Source of the DNA: Pantoea sp. Ap-967
GTDB lineage: Bacteria; Pseudomonadota; Gammaproteobacteria; Pseudomonadales; Pseudomonadaceae
Direction of reading: 5' to 3'
DNA length: 64,000 bases
Assembly: GCF_011752565.1 (NCBI RefSeq)
Contig: NZ_VWXK01000005.1
Span: 1-64,000 of the forward strand
The notes beneath the pieces were generated by a model. That model was not told the DNA's origin, searched no databases, and saw only the letters and a program-made list of their open reading frames with translations. Positions 33,827 to 42,873 of the stretch are shown one piece after another. A program made the translations under genes and the position numbers. Every line of letters starts with the position of its first letter. Position 1 is the stretch's first letter.

Positions 33827-34420
33827 TTACAGGCTGAAATCCCCTTCAGCCGCCAACTCGCTCAGCGGCCGGCGCGGGCTTGGCACTTCACGCGCCTGCA
33901 GCGCCTCTTCCAGGCTGGCCTTGTCGCCCAGCTTGCCGATCGCCACCATGGCATGCAGCTCATAGCCTTCGGGAATCTTCAGTTCCTGGCGTGCCAGGGC
34001 CTGGTCGAAACCGGCCATGCCGTGGGTGTGCCAGCCACTGATGCTGGCTTGCAGCGCCAGGTGGCCCCAGGCGGAGCCGGTGTCGAAGGTGTGCCACAGG
34101 GCTGGTTTTTCTTCCGTCGAGCCAGGCGCTGCGAAGGTTGTTTTGGAGATCACCAGCACCAGCGCCGACGCCTGCTGCGCCCAGCTGCGGTTGAACGGCA
34201 CCAGCAGGCTCAGGTAACGCTCCCAGCTTGGCGTGTCGCGGCGTGCATAAAGGAAGCGCCAGGGCTGCGAGTTGTAGGCCGACGGTGCCCAGCGGGCGGC
34301 TTCCAGGAAGCTCAGCAGGGTTTCCTCGCTGATGGGCTCGGCGGTGAAGGCGCGTGGCGACCAGCGGTTGATGAACTGCTCGTTGATGGCATAGTCGGCA
34401 ATGCGGGGGGTAGCACTCAT
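33827..34420 (-). CDS. Nitroreductase-family FMN oxidoreductase
   Basis: 197 residues of the nitroreductase superfamily: N-terminal FMN-binding RWSPRAF, AARWAPSAYNSQPWRF, and C-terminal GYELHAMVAIGKLGDK. Probably an NAD(P)H-dependent FMN enzyme acting on quinones or nitro compounds; physiological substrate unknown. SD GCAGGAG lies six bases before the ATG at 34420. Confidence 0.9.
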   Translation of the reverse strand: MSATPRIADYAINEQFINRWSPRAFTAEPISEETLLSFLEAARWAPSAYNSQPWRFLYARRDTPSWERYLSLLVPFNRSWAQQASALVLVISKTTFAAPGSTEEKPALWHTFDTGSAWGHLALQASISGWHTHGMAGFDQALARQELKIPEGYELHAMVAIGKLGDKASLEEALQAREVPSPRRPLSELAAEGDFSL

Positions 34421-34566
34421 GGTGGCTCCTGCAAGTGGGTGGCAAAGCGCCAACGCTACTGCGTTACCCCTGACACTGACAAGCGGTCTAGCGTTGCTGC
34501 GGGCCAGGCTCTAGACTGGCGCCGCCGCGCGCCGCGGCGCCGAGATGACTGCAGGAACCCCGTGTG

Positions 34567-35016
34567 ATGATCGCTGAAAACGCCCCGTTCTGGCGGCGCA
34601 AGACCCTCGAACAACTCAGCCCGCAAGAGTGGGAGTCGCTGTGTGACGGCTGTGGCCTGTGCTGCCTGCAGAAACTAGAGGATGAAGACGACAACAGCGT
34701 CTATTACACGCGCATCGCCTGCAAGCTGCTCGACCTTCACACCTGCCAGTGCAGCGACTACCCCAACCGCTTCGCCCAGGTGCCCGACTGCATCCAGCTC
34801 ACCCCAGGCAAGGCCGACCAGTTCAAGTGGTTGCCAAGCACCTGCGGCTACCGCCTGGTCAGCGAGGGCAAGGACCTGCCGGCCTGGCATCACTTGGTGT
34901 GCGGTGACCGCAAGCAGGTGCATGAACAGCGTATTTCGCAATCGGGGCGTATGCTCAGTGAACATGATGTGGATGAAGACGACTGGGAAGACCACCTGAT
35001 TTTCCGCGCCAGTTAA
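34567..35016 (+). CDS. ycgN: YcgN-family cysteine-cluster protein
   Basis: 149 residues of the UPF0260/YcgN family with the C-x2-C-x3-CC cluster [16 protein letters not shown] and further cysteines in [22 protein letters not shown] and LVCGDRK; a zinc or iron-sulfur site is likely. Function unknown. A GTG one codon upstream is an alternative start. Confidence 0.9.
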   Translation: MIAENAPFWRRKTLEQLSPQEWESLCDGCGLCCLQKLEDEDDNSVYYTRIACKLLDLHTCQCSDYPNRFAQVPDCIQLTPGKADQFKWLPSTCGYRLVSEGKDLPAWHHLVCGDRKQVHEQRISQSGRMLSEHDVDEDDWEDHLIFRAS

Positions 35017-35059
35017 CCGGGTGGGGCGCCGTCGCCCTTGAGTGACAAGGAGTTTCTGC

Positions 35060-36268
35060 ATGCGTTGCCAGCTCGTATTGCTCCTTGGCCTGTTGGCCAG
35101 TTCCACGGCCTGGGCCAAGAAAGTCGACCTCGACTACCAGGTGCGCCTGTTACCTGCCAGTGGCCAGGCCGAAGTGCGCCTGACCCTGGAGGACGGCGGC
35201 GCGGTGCGCAGCCTGGACTTCGACCTGGGCAAGGCCGGCGCCTACAGCGGCTTCCAGGCCGATGGCCAATGGCAGCAGCAGGGCGAGCGGGGCGTGTGGC
35301 GCCCGGCGGCGGGCAAGACCAGCCTCAGCTACCGGGTCAAGCTTGAGCAGAAGCAGCGCAATGGCGCCTTCACCTCGCGCATTACCCCGCACTGGGCGCT
35401 GTTCCTCGGTGACCAGCTGGTGCCGCCGGCCCGCCTCGACCAGCAGGACGGCACCGAGCTGGTGGCGCGCCTGAGCGTCGACCTGCCCGAAGGCTGGAAA
35501 AGCATCGAGACTGCCTGGCCCCGCATCGGCAAGGACAAGTTTCGAATCGACAACGTATCGCGCCTGTTCGACCGCCCCACCGGCTGGATGCTGGCCGGCG
35601 ACCTCGGCAGCCGCCGCGCGCGGCTGGGCGAAACCGACGTCACCGTGGCCGCGCCAGTGGGCCAGGGCATGCGCCGGATGGACAGCCTGACCCTGCTGAC
35701 CTTCGTGTGGCCGCAGTTGCAGGCGGTGTTCCCGCGCAACCCGGCCAAGCTGCTGCTGGTGGGCGGGCGCGATGGGTTGTGGCGCGGGGCGATGGCGGCG
35801 AACGGTTCGATCTATCTGCACAGCAGCCGGCCGATGGTCAGCGAAAACGGCAGCAGCCCGCTGCTGCGCGAACTGGTGCAGCTGTTTGCGCAGATTCGCG
35901 TGCGCGACAACAGCGACTGGCTGGGCCACAGCCTGACCGAGTATTACGCCAGCGAACTGCTGCGCCGCGCCGGGGGGATCAGCGATGACCGCTATGAAGT
36001 GTGGCAGGCGCGGCTACAGAAGCATGGCGGCAAGGTCACCCAGTTGCGTGGCGAGCACGCCAGCCAGGCGCAGATTGCCCGTGGCGTGGTGTTGCTGCAG
36101 GCGCTGGACAAGGAAATCCGCATCCATACCCAGGCCAAGCGTTCGCTGGACGACGTGACCCGGGCGCTGATGCGCCTGCCAAGCGTGAGCACCGAGGAGT
36201 TCGTGCAGATCAGTGAGAATGTGCTGGGGCGAAGGTCCGAGGTGTTGCAGAGCAAAGCCCTGCACTAG
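35060..36268 (+). CDS. Exported protein with degenerate M61-like core
   Basis: 402 residues with a clear signal peptide (LVLLLGLLASSTAWA-KK). The N-terminal part is beta-rich; the C-terminal part (about 230-400) contains LLRELVQLFAQIRV, WLGHSLTEYYASELLRRAG and long helices. The WLxxxLTEYY block resembles the WxxEGFTxYY element of M61/M1 gluzincins, but no HExxH zinc motif is present where it should be (LLREL instead), so a pseudo-enzyme is possible. This is a weak structural reading, not a family hit. SD AAGGAG supports the ATG at 35060. Periplasmic, function unknown. Confidence 0.7.
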   Translation: MRCQLVLLLGLLASSTAWAKKVDLDYQVRLLPASGQAEVRLTLEDGGAVRSLDFDLGKAGAYSGFQADGQWQQQGERGVWRPAAGKTSLSYRVKLEQKQRNGAFTSRITPHWALFLGDQLVPPARLDQQDGTELVARLSVDLPEGWKSIETAWPRIGKDKFRIDNVSRLFDRPTGWMLAGDLGSRRARLGETDVTVAAPVGQGMRRMDSLTLLTFVWPQLQAVFPRNPAKLLLVGGRDGLWRGAMAANGSIYLHSSRPMVSENGSSPLLRELVQLFAQIRVRDNSDWLGHSLTEYYASELLRRAGGISDDRYEVWQARLQKHGGKVTQLRGEHASQAQIARGVVLLQALDKEIRIHTQAKRSLDDVTRALMRLPSVSTEEFVQISENVLGRRSEVLQSKALH

Positions 36269-36274
36269 CCTGCA

Positions 36275-36308
36275 CTGGCCTCATCGCGGGCAAGCCCGCT
36301 CCTACAGG
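36275..36308. repeat. Single REP
   Basis: One type-A REP unit (CATCGCGGGCAAGCCCGCTCC) with no partner, just after the exported-protein gene. The rest of the 250-base gap before the permease shows only a weak CAAAAA-rich leader. Confidence 0.75.
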
Positions 36309-36519
36309 TCACCGTCATCCCCTCTCGCCGGTCGCAAAGGCTCTGCAATAGGCCTTGTGCGCCCGCCAATGTCCGGTCTGGTCAACTCCCTGGCGGATAC
36401 GGGCAACTGGGCCAAGCCTGCGCAGGATTAACCTGAACCCGCGCGAAGCTCATCCACGCTGGGTTTCGACCCAGGAGCTTCACGTCCCCCTCCACAAAAA
36501 AACAACAGCAGGGATCAGG

Positions 36520-37917
36520 ATGACAACGACAAGCGCGAGTGGCGCCGGCAATCAGCTGGCGCAAGGCTTCAAGCAACGCCATGTGACCATGCTTTCCATC
36601 GCCGGGGTAATCGGCGCCGGGCTGTTCATCGGCTCCGGCCATGCCATCGCCGCCGCCGGGCCATCGGCGATCGTCGCCTACGCCCTGGCTGGGGCGCTGG
36701 TGGTGCTGGTGATGCGCATGCTGGGCGAAATGGCGGTGGCCTGCCCCGACACCGGTTCCTTCTCCACCTACGCCGACCGCGCCATCGGGCGCTGGGCCGG
36801 GTTCACCATCGGCTGGCTGTACTGGTGGTTCTGGGTGCTGGTAATCCCCATCGAAGCCATCGCCGCTGGCGTGGTCCTCAACAACTGGTTCCCGCACATC
36901 GATGCCTGGTTCTTTGCCTTGAGCATGACCGTGCTGCTGACCGCCACCAACCTGTTCAGCGTGGCCAAGTACGGTGAGTTCGAGTTCTGGTTCGCCATGC
37001 TCAAGGTCATCGCCATCGTCGCCTTCATCGCCCTGGGCGCTGCGGCCCTGGCCGGTGTGCTGCCGGGCCGCGAAGTCAGCGGCTTGCCGCGCCTGTTGGG
37101 CGAGCAGGGCGGTTTCATGCCCAATGGCTGGACGGCGATCATCGGCGCCTTGCTCACCACCATGTTCAGCTACCTGGGTACTGAGGCGGTGACCATCGCG
37201 GCTTCCGAGTCGAAAGACCCGGCGCGCAACATCGCCAAGGCCACCCGCTCGGTGATCTGGCGCATCAGCGTGTTCTACCTGCTGTCGATCTTCGTGATCA
37301 TCTCGGTGGTGCCGTGGAACGACCCGCTGCTGCCGGTCCAGGGTTCCTACCAGCGCGCACTGGAAATCATGCACATCCCCTACGCCAAGCTGCTGGTGGA
37401 CATGGTGGTGCTGGTGGCGGTAGCCAGTTGTCTGAACTCGTCGATCTACATCTCCTCGCGCATGCTCTATTCGCTGAGCAAGCGCGGTGATGCGCCGGGC
37501 TTCATCCAACGTACCTCCAAGGTGGGCGTGCCACGGGCGGCGGTGATCGGCAGTACGCTGATCGGCATGCTGGCCACCATCGTCAACTATTTCGCCCCGG
37601 CCGAGGTGTTCGCCTTCCTGCTGGCAAGTTCCGGCTCCATCGCGCTGTTGGTGTACCTGGCCATCGCCTTCTCGCAATTGCGCATGCGCGCCATCCTGCA
37701 GCGGCAGAACGTCGAAATCGCCTTCAAGATGTGGCTGTACCCGTGGCTGACCTATGCGGTGATTGGCTTCATCGTGTTCGCCCTGGGCACCATGTTCGTG
37801 ATGCCGCAGCACCGGATGGAGGTGTCGTTGACCCTGGCATTGGCGCTGGTGATCCTGGTGTTGGGGGTAATTACCAGCAAGCGGCATGCGCGGCAGGAGG
37901 CGCTGGCGGCTGCCTGA
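36520..37917 (+). CDS. GabP-like amino acid permease (APC superfamily)
   Basis: 465-residue, 12-segment permease of the amino acid transporter family. The N-terminal GFKQRHVTMLSIAGVIGAGLF and the SYLGTEAVTIAASESKDPARN block match GABA permease and its close paralogues. Probably a proton symporter for GABA or a related amino acid; monocistronic, so the substrate is not confirmed by context. The ATG at 36520 follows a GGGATCAGG purine tract and excludes a non-hydrophobic 55-codon extension. Confidence 0.85.
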   Translation: MTTTSASGAGNQLAQGFKQRHVTMLSIAGVIGAGLFIGSGHAIAAAGPSAIVAYALAGALVVLVMRMLGEMAVACPDTGSFSTYADRAIGRWAGFTIGWLYWWFWVLVIPIEAIAAGVVLNNWFPHIDAWFFALSMTVLLTATNLFSVAKYGEFEFWFAMLKVIAIVAFIALGAAALAGVLPGREVSGLPRLLGEQGGFMPNGWTAIIGALLTTMFSYLGTEAVTIAASESKDPARNIAKATRSVIWRISVFYLLSIFVIISVVPWNDPLLPVQGSYQRALEIMHIPYAKLLVDMVVLVAVASCLNSSIYISSRMLYSLSKRGDAPGFIQRTSKVGVPRAAVIGSTLIGMLATIVNYFAPAEVFAFLLASSGSIALLVYLAIAFSQLRMRAILQRQNVEIAFKMWLYPWLTYAVIGFIVFALGTMFVMPQHRMEVSLTLALALVILVLGVITSKRHARQEALAAA

Positions 37918-37935
37918 CTCGCCTTCGTTCCAGAC

Positions 37936-38045
37936 CGAGCGCCGCCTGCGCGGCGCATCGCGAGCGTTGCTCGCTCCTACCAGGATGGTGCAAATCCCCT
38001 GTAGGAGCGAGCGCAGCTCGCGATGCGCCGCCCAGGCGGCGCTCG
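37936..38045. repeat. REPIN, type B with extended arms
   Basis: Outer arms GAGCGCCGCCTGCG / GGCGGCGCTC and GCGGCGCATCGCGAGC / complement flank inner REP units of type B. This is the larger REPIN format that is also seen at 59.9 kb. Confidence 0.9.
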
Positions 38046-38204
38046 TTCGTGCAGGCGCTGAAAAGCCCAATCTGTCTTGTCTGGATAATTACCTGTCTGG
38101 TTTGGCAATGCAGCCCCCAAGGGTGTTTAATCTCACCCCTGAATCCCTCGAAAACCCTTTAAAACAAAGGCCCGGACAGATTTCACCGTTCATCGAAAAT
38201 GCTG

Positions 38205-38264
38205 TAGACACATTGTCTAACAGTGCCCTATAGTCGTTATACAAATAGTAGACATAGCTCTATG
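38205..38264 (+). promoter_or_regulatory. Candidate GntR-family operators
   Basis: TAGACA-CAT-TGTCTA (38205-38219) is a perfect six-base inverted repeat; TAGTAGACAT (38246-38255) repeats the half site, and CATAG-CT-CTATG (38253-38264) is a second small palindrome. Further TGTCT words lie at about 38070-38100. Probable autoregulatory sites of the GntR gene that follows. Confidence 0.55.
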
Positions 38265-38282
38265 ACAACAAAGAAGGCCGCC

Positions 38283-38998
38283 ATGAAAGCCACCGTTCAA
38301 CCACTCGCAGCAGAAGTGCCGCAGGACCGCAAAGCCGTCCTTGCCGAGGCCCTGCGCCGCCGGATTCTCAGCATGGAGCTGGCCCCAGGCGCCGTGGTGG
38401 ATGAACTGGCCCTGTGCGACGAATTTGGCCTGTCGCGCCCCCCGGTTCGCGAACTGCTGCGCCAGATCGCCGCCGAAGGCTACATCGAGCTTGAAGCCAA
38501 CCGCGCCCCGCGCGTGGCCGCCATGAACCACGAGTCGCTGCACAGCTTCTTCGTCGCCGCGCCGTTGATCTACGTTGCCACCACCCAGCTGGCCGCAACC
38601 TATGCGTCGGCCGCGGAAATCGAAACCCTCCGCGGCATCCAGGCCCTGTTCCGCCAGGCCATCGAACAGCGTGACGTGGAAAACCGCGTGCTCTACAACG
38701 ACGCCTTCCACCTGGAAATCGGCAAGATGGCGCACAACGACTACTTGATGCCGAGCCTGCGCCGCCTGCTGATCGACCATACCCGCCTGGGCAAGATTTT
38801 CTACCGCCACCCGACCACCGACGACATGCAGCGCGACCTCGAAATCGCCTGCGATCAGCACGACCAGATGATCGATGCCATCGAGCGCCGCGACCCGCAG
38901 GTTGCCGGCCAGTTGGTGCGCGAGCACTTCGAGCTGTCGCGTCGGCGCATGGCCGAATACGCCGCCCCGCATGGGCTGGATGTGCCGATTCATATTTG
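38283..38998 (+). CDS. GntR-family (FadR/FCD) regulator
   Basis: About 238 residues from the chosen ATG. N-terminal winged helix (AEALRRRILSMELAPGAVVDE, LCDEFGLSRPPVRELLRQIAAEGYIEL) and a C-terminal FCD helical domain with histidine/aspartate metal-binding positions (NDAFHLEIG, DHTRLG, EHFELSRRRM). It precedes a co-oriented catabolic cluster and most likely controls it. The start at 38283 has SD AAGAAGG at good distance; 38262 is an alternative but overlaps a small palindrome. Confidence 0.87.
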
Positions 38999-39059
38999 AA
39001 CCACCCAGGCCTGCGCCCAGGCGTCGGCCACTGACAACAACACGCACCAGGTTAGTGAC

Positions 39060-40379
39060 ATGACAAGAATAAGTTCGTTACCTGCTGATGATGCCACCTG
39101 TGGCTGGTATCACCTGAGCAAACCCCGCACGCCAAGGCCGGCCCACCGTGGCCATAGCCAGGCACGCTGGGTTGTGGTTGGCGCCGGTTTCACCGGCCTT
39201 GCCGCCGCGCGCCAGCTGGCAACGAACTTCCCCGATGACGAGATCGTGCTGATCGAGGCCCAGGAGGTCGGTTTCGGCACCTCCGGGCGCAACGCCGGGT
39301 TCGCCATCGACTTGCCCCACGACATCGGTGCCGAGGACTACATTGGCGATATCGGCATCGCCAAGACGGTGCTCAAGCTCAACCTGGGCGGCCAGTCGTA
39401 CCTCAAGGAGCTGATCGAGCGCTTCGACATCGAGTGCCAGTTCCGCCATTGCGGCAAGTACCAGGCCGCCATCGAAGACCGCGGCATCGCCGTGCTCGAC
39501 GCCTACCGCCGCGGCCTGGACAAGCTCGGCCAACCCTACGAGGTGATCGAAGGGCGCGACCTGCCCGAGCACATCGGCACGCACTTCTACCGCAAGGGCC
39601 TGTTCACTCCTGGCACCGCGCTGCTGCAACCCTCGGCGCTGGTCAAGGGCCTGGCCGACAGCCTGCCAAGCAACGTCTCGCTGTACGAGCACACGCCCAT
39701 TACCGACGTCGAATATGGCGACAAGGTCGTGCTGCGTCACGCCAATGGCTCGATCACCGCCGACAAGCTGGTGCTGACCACCAACGCCTTCGGCATGAGC
39801 TTTGGCTTCCTCAAGGGCCGCATGCTGCCGGTGTTCACCTACGGCAGCATCACCCGCCCGCTGACCGAGGACGAACAGGCGCGCCTGGGCGGCAAGCCCT
39901 ACTGGGGCGTGATTCCCGCCGACCCGTTCGGCACCACCATGCGCCGCACCGTCGACAACCGCCTGCTGATTCGCAACAGCTTCAGCTACAACCCCGACGG
40001 GCGCAGCAACCGCAAGTACCTGGAGCGCTTCGTCGAGCGCCACCGCGACTCGTTCGCCCGGCGCTTCCCGATGTTGCCCGGGGTGAACTTCGAATATACC
40101 TGGGGCGGTGCACTGGCCCTGTCGCGCAACCACATGGGCTTCTTCGGCAAGTTGGCCCCCAATGTGTTCGGTGCGCTGTGCTGTAACGGCCTGGGCGTGA
40201 CCCGCGGCACGGTGACCGGCAAGTTGCTGGCCGACTGGCTGGCCGGCGACAAGAACGAATTGATCGAGTTTCTGCTCAATGCCCCCGGGCCTTGTGCGAA
40301 CCCGCCGCAGCCCTTGGTTTCCCTGGGCTTGAACGCCAACTTGATGTGGGGGCAGTTCCGCGCTGGCAAGGAAAGCTAA
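39060..40379 (+). CDS. FAD-dependent amine/amino-acid oxidoreductase (DAO family)
   Basis: 439 residues. FAD motif WVVVGAGFTGLAAARQL near 38-55, GFGTSGRNAGFAID as in PuuB/OoxB-type oxidases, and the C-terminal FAD loop CCNGLGVTRGTVTGKLLADWL. Family members oxidise secondary amines or gamma-glutamyl-polyamines. It is the first enzyme gene of the GntR cluster, followed by an MFS carrier, DapA-family lyase and aldehyde dehydrogenase. Substrate unknown; an imino acid or N-alkyl amino acid would fit the downstream enzymes. Confidence 0.87.
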   Translation: MTRISSLPADDATCGWYHLSKPRTPRPAHRGHSQARWVVVGAGFTGLAAARQLATNFPDDEIVLIEAQEVGFGTSGRNAGFAIDLPHDIGAEDYIGDIGIAKTVLKLNLGGQSYLKELIERFDIECQFRHCGKYQAAIEDRGIAVLDAYRRGLDKLGQPYEVIEGRDLPEHIGTHFYRKGLFTPGTALLQPSALVKGLADSLPSNVSLYEHTPITDVEYGDKVVLRHANGSITADKLVLTTNAFGMSFGFLKGRMLPVFTYGSITRPLTEDEQARLGGKPYWGVIPADPFGTTMRRTVDNRLLIRNSFSYNPDGRSNRKYLERFVERHRDSFARRFPMLPGVNFEYTWGGALALSRNHMGFFGKLAPNVFGALCCNGLGVTRGTVTGKLLADWLAGDKNELIEFLLNAPGPCANPPQPLVSLGLNANLMWGQFRAGKES

Positions 40380-40562
40380 CCGTTACTTGAAGTAGCCAAT
40401 TGACTGTTTGACGCAGGCTTTAGTTAGCCGGCACGGGCGCCCTTTGCCCGAATTTGATGATCGAGATGCGCCGTCCGATCACCCGGGGCTGAATGGAATT
40501 TTCAGTGTCGCGGACGCGCTCGCCTTGAATATGTGCATGCAGAAGAAGTGGTAGGAACAACA

Positions 40563-41891
40563 ATGACAAGTCCGAATATTTCGATTGAAGATGTACCGAT
40601 CAGCAACTTCCACCAGTTGTTGACCCTGCGCTCCGGCGGCGGCTCGTTCGTCGACGGTTATGTGTTGAGCATCATCGGCGTGGCCATGGTGCAGATGGCC
40701 GCAGGCCTGAACCTGACCAGCTTCTGGCAGGGCATGATCGCCGCCTCGGCACTGATCGGCATCTTCTTCGGCGGCTTCTTCGGCGGTTGGCTGACCGACC
40801 GCTTCGGCCGCAAGCGCGTGTTCTTCGTTGGCCCGACCCTGTTCATCCTGGCCTCGGTCGCGCAATTCTGGGTGGAGTCGGCGCTCACCCTGTTCCTGCT
40901 GCGCTTTGCCATCGGCATTGCGGTGGGTATCGAATACCCCGTGGCCACCTCGTTGCTGGTGGAGTTCCTGCCCAAGAAGAACCGTGGCCCACGCCTGGCC
41001 ACCCTGACCGTGCTGTGGTTCGCCGGTGCCGCCACCGCCTACATGGTGGGCGAGGCGATCCTGCGCCACGGTGGCGATGATGCCTGGCGCCTGGTGCTGG
41101 CCAGCGCCGCAGTGATCGGCGCGCTGCTGTTCGCCCTTCGCCTGGGCACCCCGGAGTCGCCGCGCTGGCTGATCAGCAAAGGCCGCTCGGCCGAGGCCGA
41201 GCAGGTGATCAAGCGAGTCTACGGCAATGGCTTCAGCCTGAAGAACCTGCCTGAGGAGCCCAAGACCCGCAAGCTGTCGTTCCTCAGCCTGCTGCACTCG
41301 GGCTACGGCAAGCGCATGCTGTTCGTCACCATGTTCTGGACTTGCTCGGTGATCCCGGTGTTCGCCGTCTACGCTTTCGCTCCAAAGGTGCTGGGTGCGC
41401 TGAACCTGAAAGGGGACTGGGCGTCGATCGGCTCGGTGGCGATTACCTGCCTGTTCGTGGTCGGCTGCATCATCGGCACCCGCCTGCTCAACACCATTGG
41501 CCGGCGCACCACGCTGCTGCACAGCTTCTTCTGGTCGGGGCTGGCCTTGCTTGGCCTTGGCGCTTTCAGCAACGGCAACGAGATGCTCATTCTCGTGCTG
41601 TTCGGCGCCTACGCCCTGTTCATCGGCGGTGCCCAGGTGCTGCAGCTGGTGTACCCCAATGAACTGTTCCCCACCGAAATCCGTGCCGGCGCCGTGGGCG
41701 TGGGCACCTCGATGTCGCGGGTCGGTGCCGCCGTCGGTACCTGGCTGGTGCCCATCGCCCTGGACAGCTATGGCATCGGCGCCACTATGTATGCCGCCGC
41801 TGCCGTGACGTTCGTCGGCCTGGCTTTCTCGGTTGCGCTGGCGCCGGAAACCCGTTCGCTGAACCTGCAACAGGCCGCTTCGCTGGGCTGA
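40563..41891 (+). CDS. MFS transporter (sugar-porter/AAHS-like)
   Basis: 442 residues with 12 hydrophobic segments and two MFS signatures, GGWLTDRFGRKRV after segment 2 and YPVATSLLVEFLPKKNRG in the middle loop; PNELFPTEIRAGAVG closes the second half. Likely proton-coupled uptake of the cluster's substrate. SD GTAGGAAC precedes the ATG at 40563. A 9-base stem follows the stop. Confidence 0.87.
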   Translation: MTSPNISIEDVPISNFHQLLTLRSGGGSFVDGYVLSIIGVAMVQMAAGLNLTSFWQGMIAASALIGIFFGGFFGGWLTDRFGRKRVFFVGPTLFILASVAQFWVESALTLFLLRFAIGIAVGIEYPVATSLLVEFLPKKNRGPRLATLTVLWFAGAATAYMVGEAILRHGGDDAWRLVLASAAVIGALLFALRLGTPESPRWLISKGRSAEAEQVIKRVYGNGFSLKNLPEEPKTRKLSFLSLLHSGYGKRMLFVTMFWTCSVIPVFAVYAFAPKVLGALNLKGDWASIGSVAITCLFVVGCIIGTRLLNTIGRRTTLLHSFFWSGLALLGLGAFSNGNEMLILVLFGAYALFIGGAQVLQLVYPNELFPTEIRAGAVGVGTSMSRVGAAVGTWLVPIALDSYGIGATMYAAAAVTFVGLAFSVALAPETRSLNLQQAASLG

Positions 41892-41906
41892 ACCGAATGA
41901 CAACCT

Positions 41907-41930
41907 GCCACGGCGTGAATCCGCCGTGGC
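41907..41930. terminator. Hairpin between MFS and DapA-family genes
   Basis: GCCACGGCG-TGAATC-CGCCGTGGC, a perfect nine-base stem 15 bases after the MFS stop, followed by CTTTAC rather than a T run. More likely an attenuating or mRNA-protecting stem within the operon than a full terminator. Confidence 0.6.
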
Positions 41931-41966
41931 CTTTACAACACTGATCAACGCGCAGGAGTTCCTACC

Positions 41967-42860
41967 GTGAAATTCGAAGGCATCTACACCCCGGCAATCA
42001 CCCCGCTGGCTGCGGACGGCTCGATCGACAAGGCGGCGTTCGCCGACGTGCTCGAATACCTGGTCGAGTCGAAGATCCATGGCGTAATCATCGGCGGCTC
42101 CACCGGCGAGTACTACGCCCACACCACCCAGGAGCGCATCGAGCTGGCCGCCCAGGCCAAGGACGTGCTCAACGGCCGCCTGCCGCTGATCGTCGGCACC
42201 GGTGGCATCCGCACCGAAGACGCCGTGGCCTTCGCCCAGCACGCCAAGGAAATCAAGGCCGACGCGCTGCTGGTGGGCACCCCGCCATACGCCCTGCCGA
42301 CCCAACAGGAAATCGCCCTGCACGTCAAAGCCGTCGACGCCGCTGCCGGCCTGCCGATCATGCTCTACAACTACCCAGGCCGCATGAGCGTGAGCATGGG
42401 CGAGGAGTTCTTCGACGCTGTGGCCGACGTGAAGAACATCGTCGCCATCAAGGAAAGCTCCGGTGACATGGCCCAGCTGCACCGCCTGGCCATCCAGCGC
42501 CCGAACATCCAGCTGTCGTGCGGCTGGGACGACCAGGCCCTGGAATTCTTCGCCTGGGGCGCCAAGAGCTGGGTGTGTGCCGGCTCCAACTTCATCCCGC
42601 GCGAGCACGTGGCCCTGTACGAGGCCTGCGTGATCGAGAAGAACTTCGACAAGGGCCGCAAGATCATGGCCGCCATGATGCCGCTGATGGACTTCCTCGA
42701 AGGTGGCAAGTTCGTCCAGTCGATCAAGAACGGCGTTGCCCTGAACGGCCTGAAAACCGGCGGCGTGCGCAAGCCACTGTACGACCTGGATGACGCCGAG
42801 AAGGCAGAACTCAAGCGCGTGGTCACCGAGCTGAAGGCCACCATCGCCCAGATCAACTAA
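41967..42860 (+). CDS. DapA-family lyase/deaminase of the GntR cluster
   Basis: 297 residues of the dihydrodipicolinate synthase/N-acetylneuraminate lyase superfamily. Schiff-base K162 (IVAIKESSGD) and Y134 (LYNYPGR) are intact; GGSTGEYYAHT replaces the GTTGE of true DapA. It sits between a carrier and an aldehyde dehydrogenase, so it probably forms a 2-oxo-semialdehyde by aldol cleavage or deamination. It differs from the hydroxyproline deaminase in the active-site loop, so a different substrate is expected. Confidence 0.85.
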   Translation: MKFEGIYTPAITPLAADGSIDKAAFADVLEYLVESKIHGVIIGGSTGEYYAHTTQERIELAAQAKDVLNGRLPLIVGTGGIRTEDAVAFAQHAKEIKADALLVGTPPYALPTQQEIALHVKAVDAAAGLPIMLYNYPGRMSVSMGEEFFDAVADVKNIVAIKESSGDMAQLHRLAIQRPNIQLSCGWDDQALEFFAWGAKSWVCAGSNFIPREHVALYEACVIEKNFDKGRKIMAAMMPLMDFLEGGKFVQSIKNGVALNGLKTGGVRKPLYDLDDAEKAELKRVVTELKATIAQIN

Positions 42861-42873
42861 GGAGGCTGGAAAA

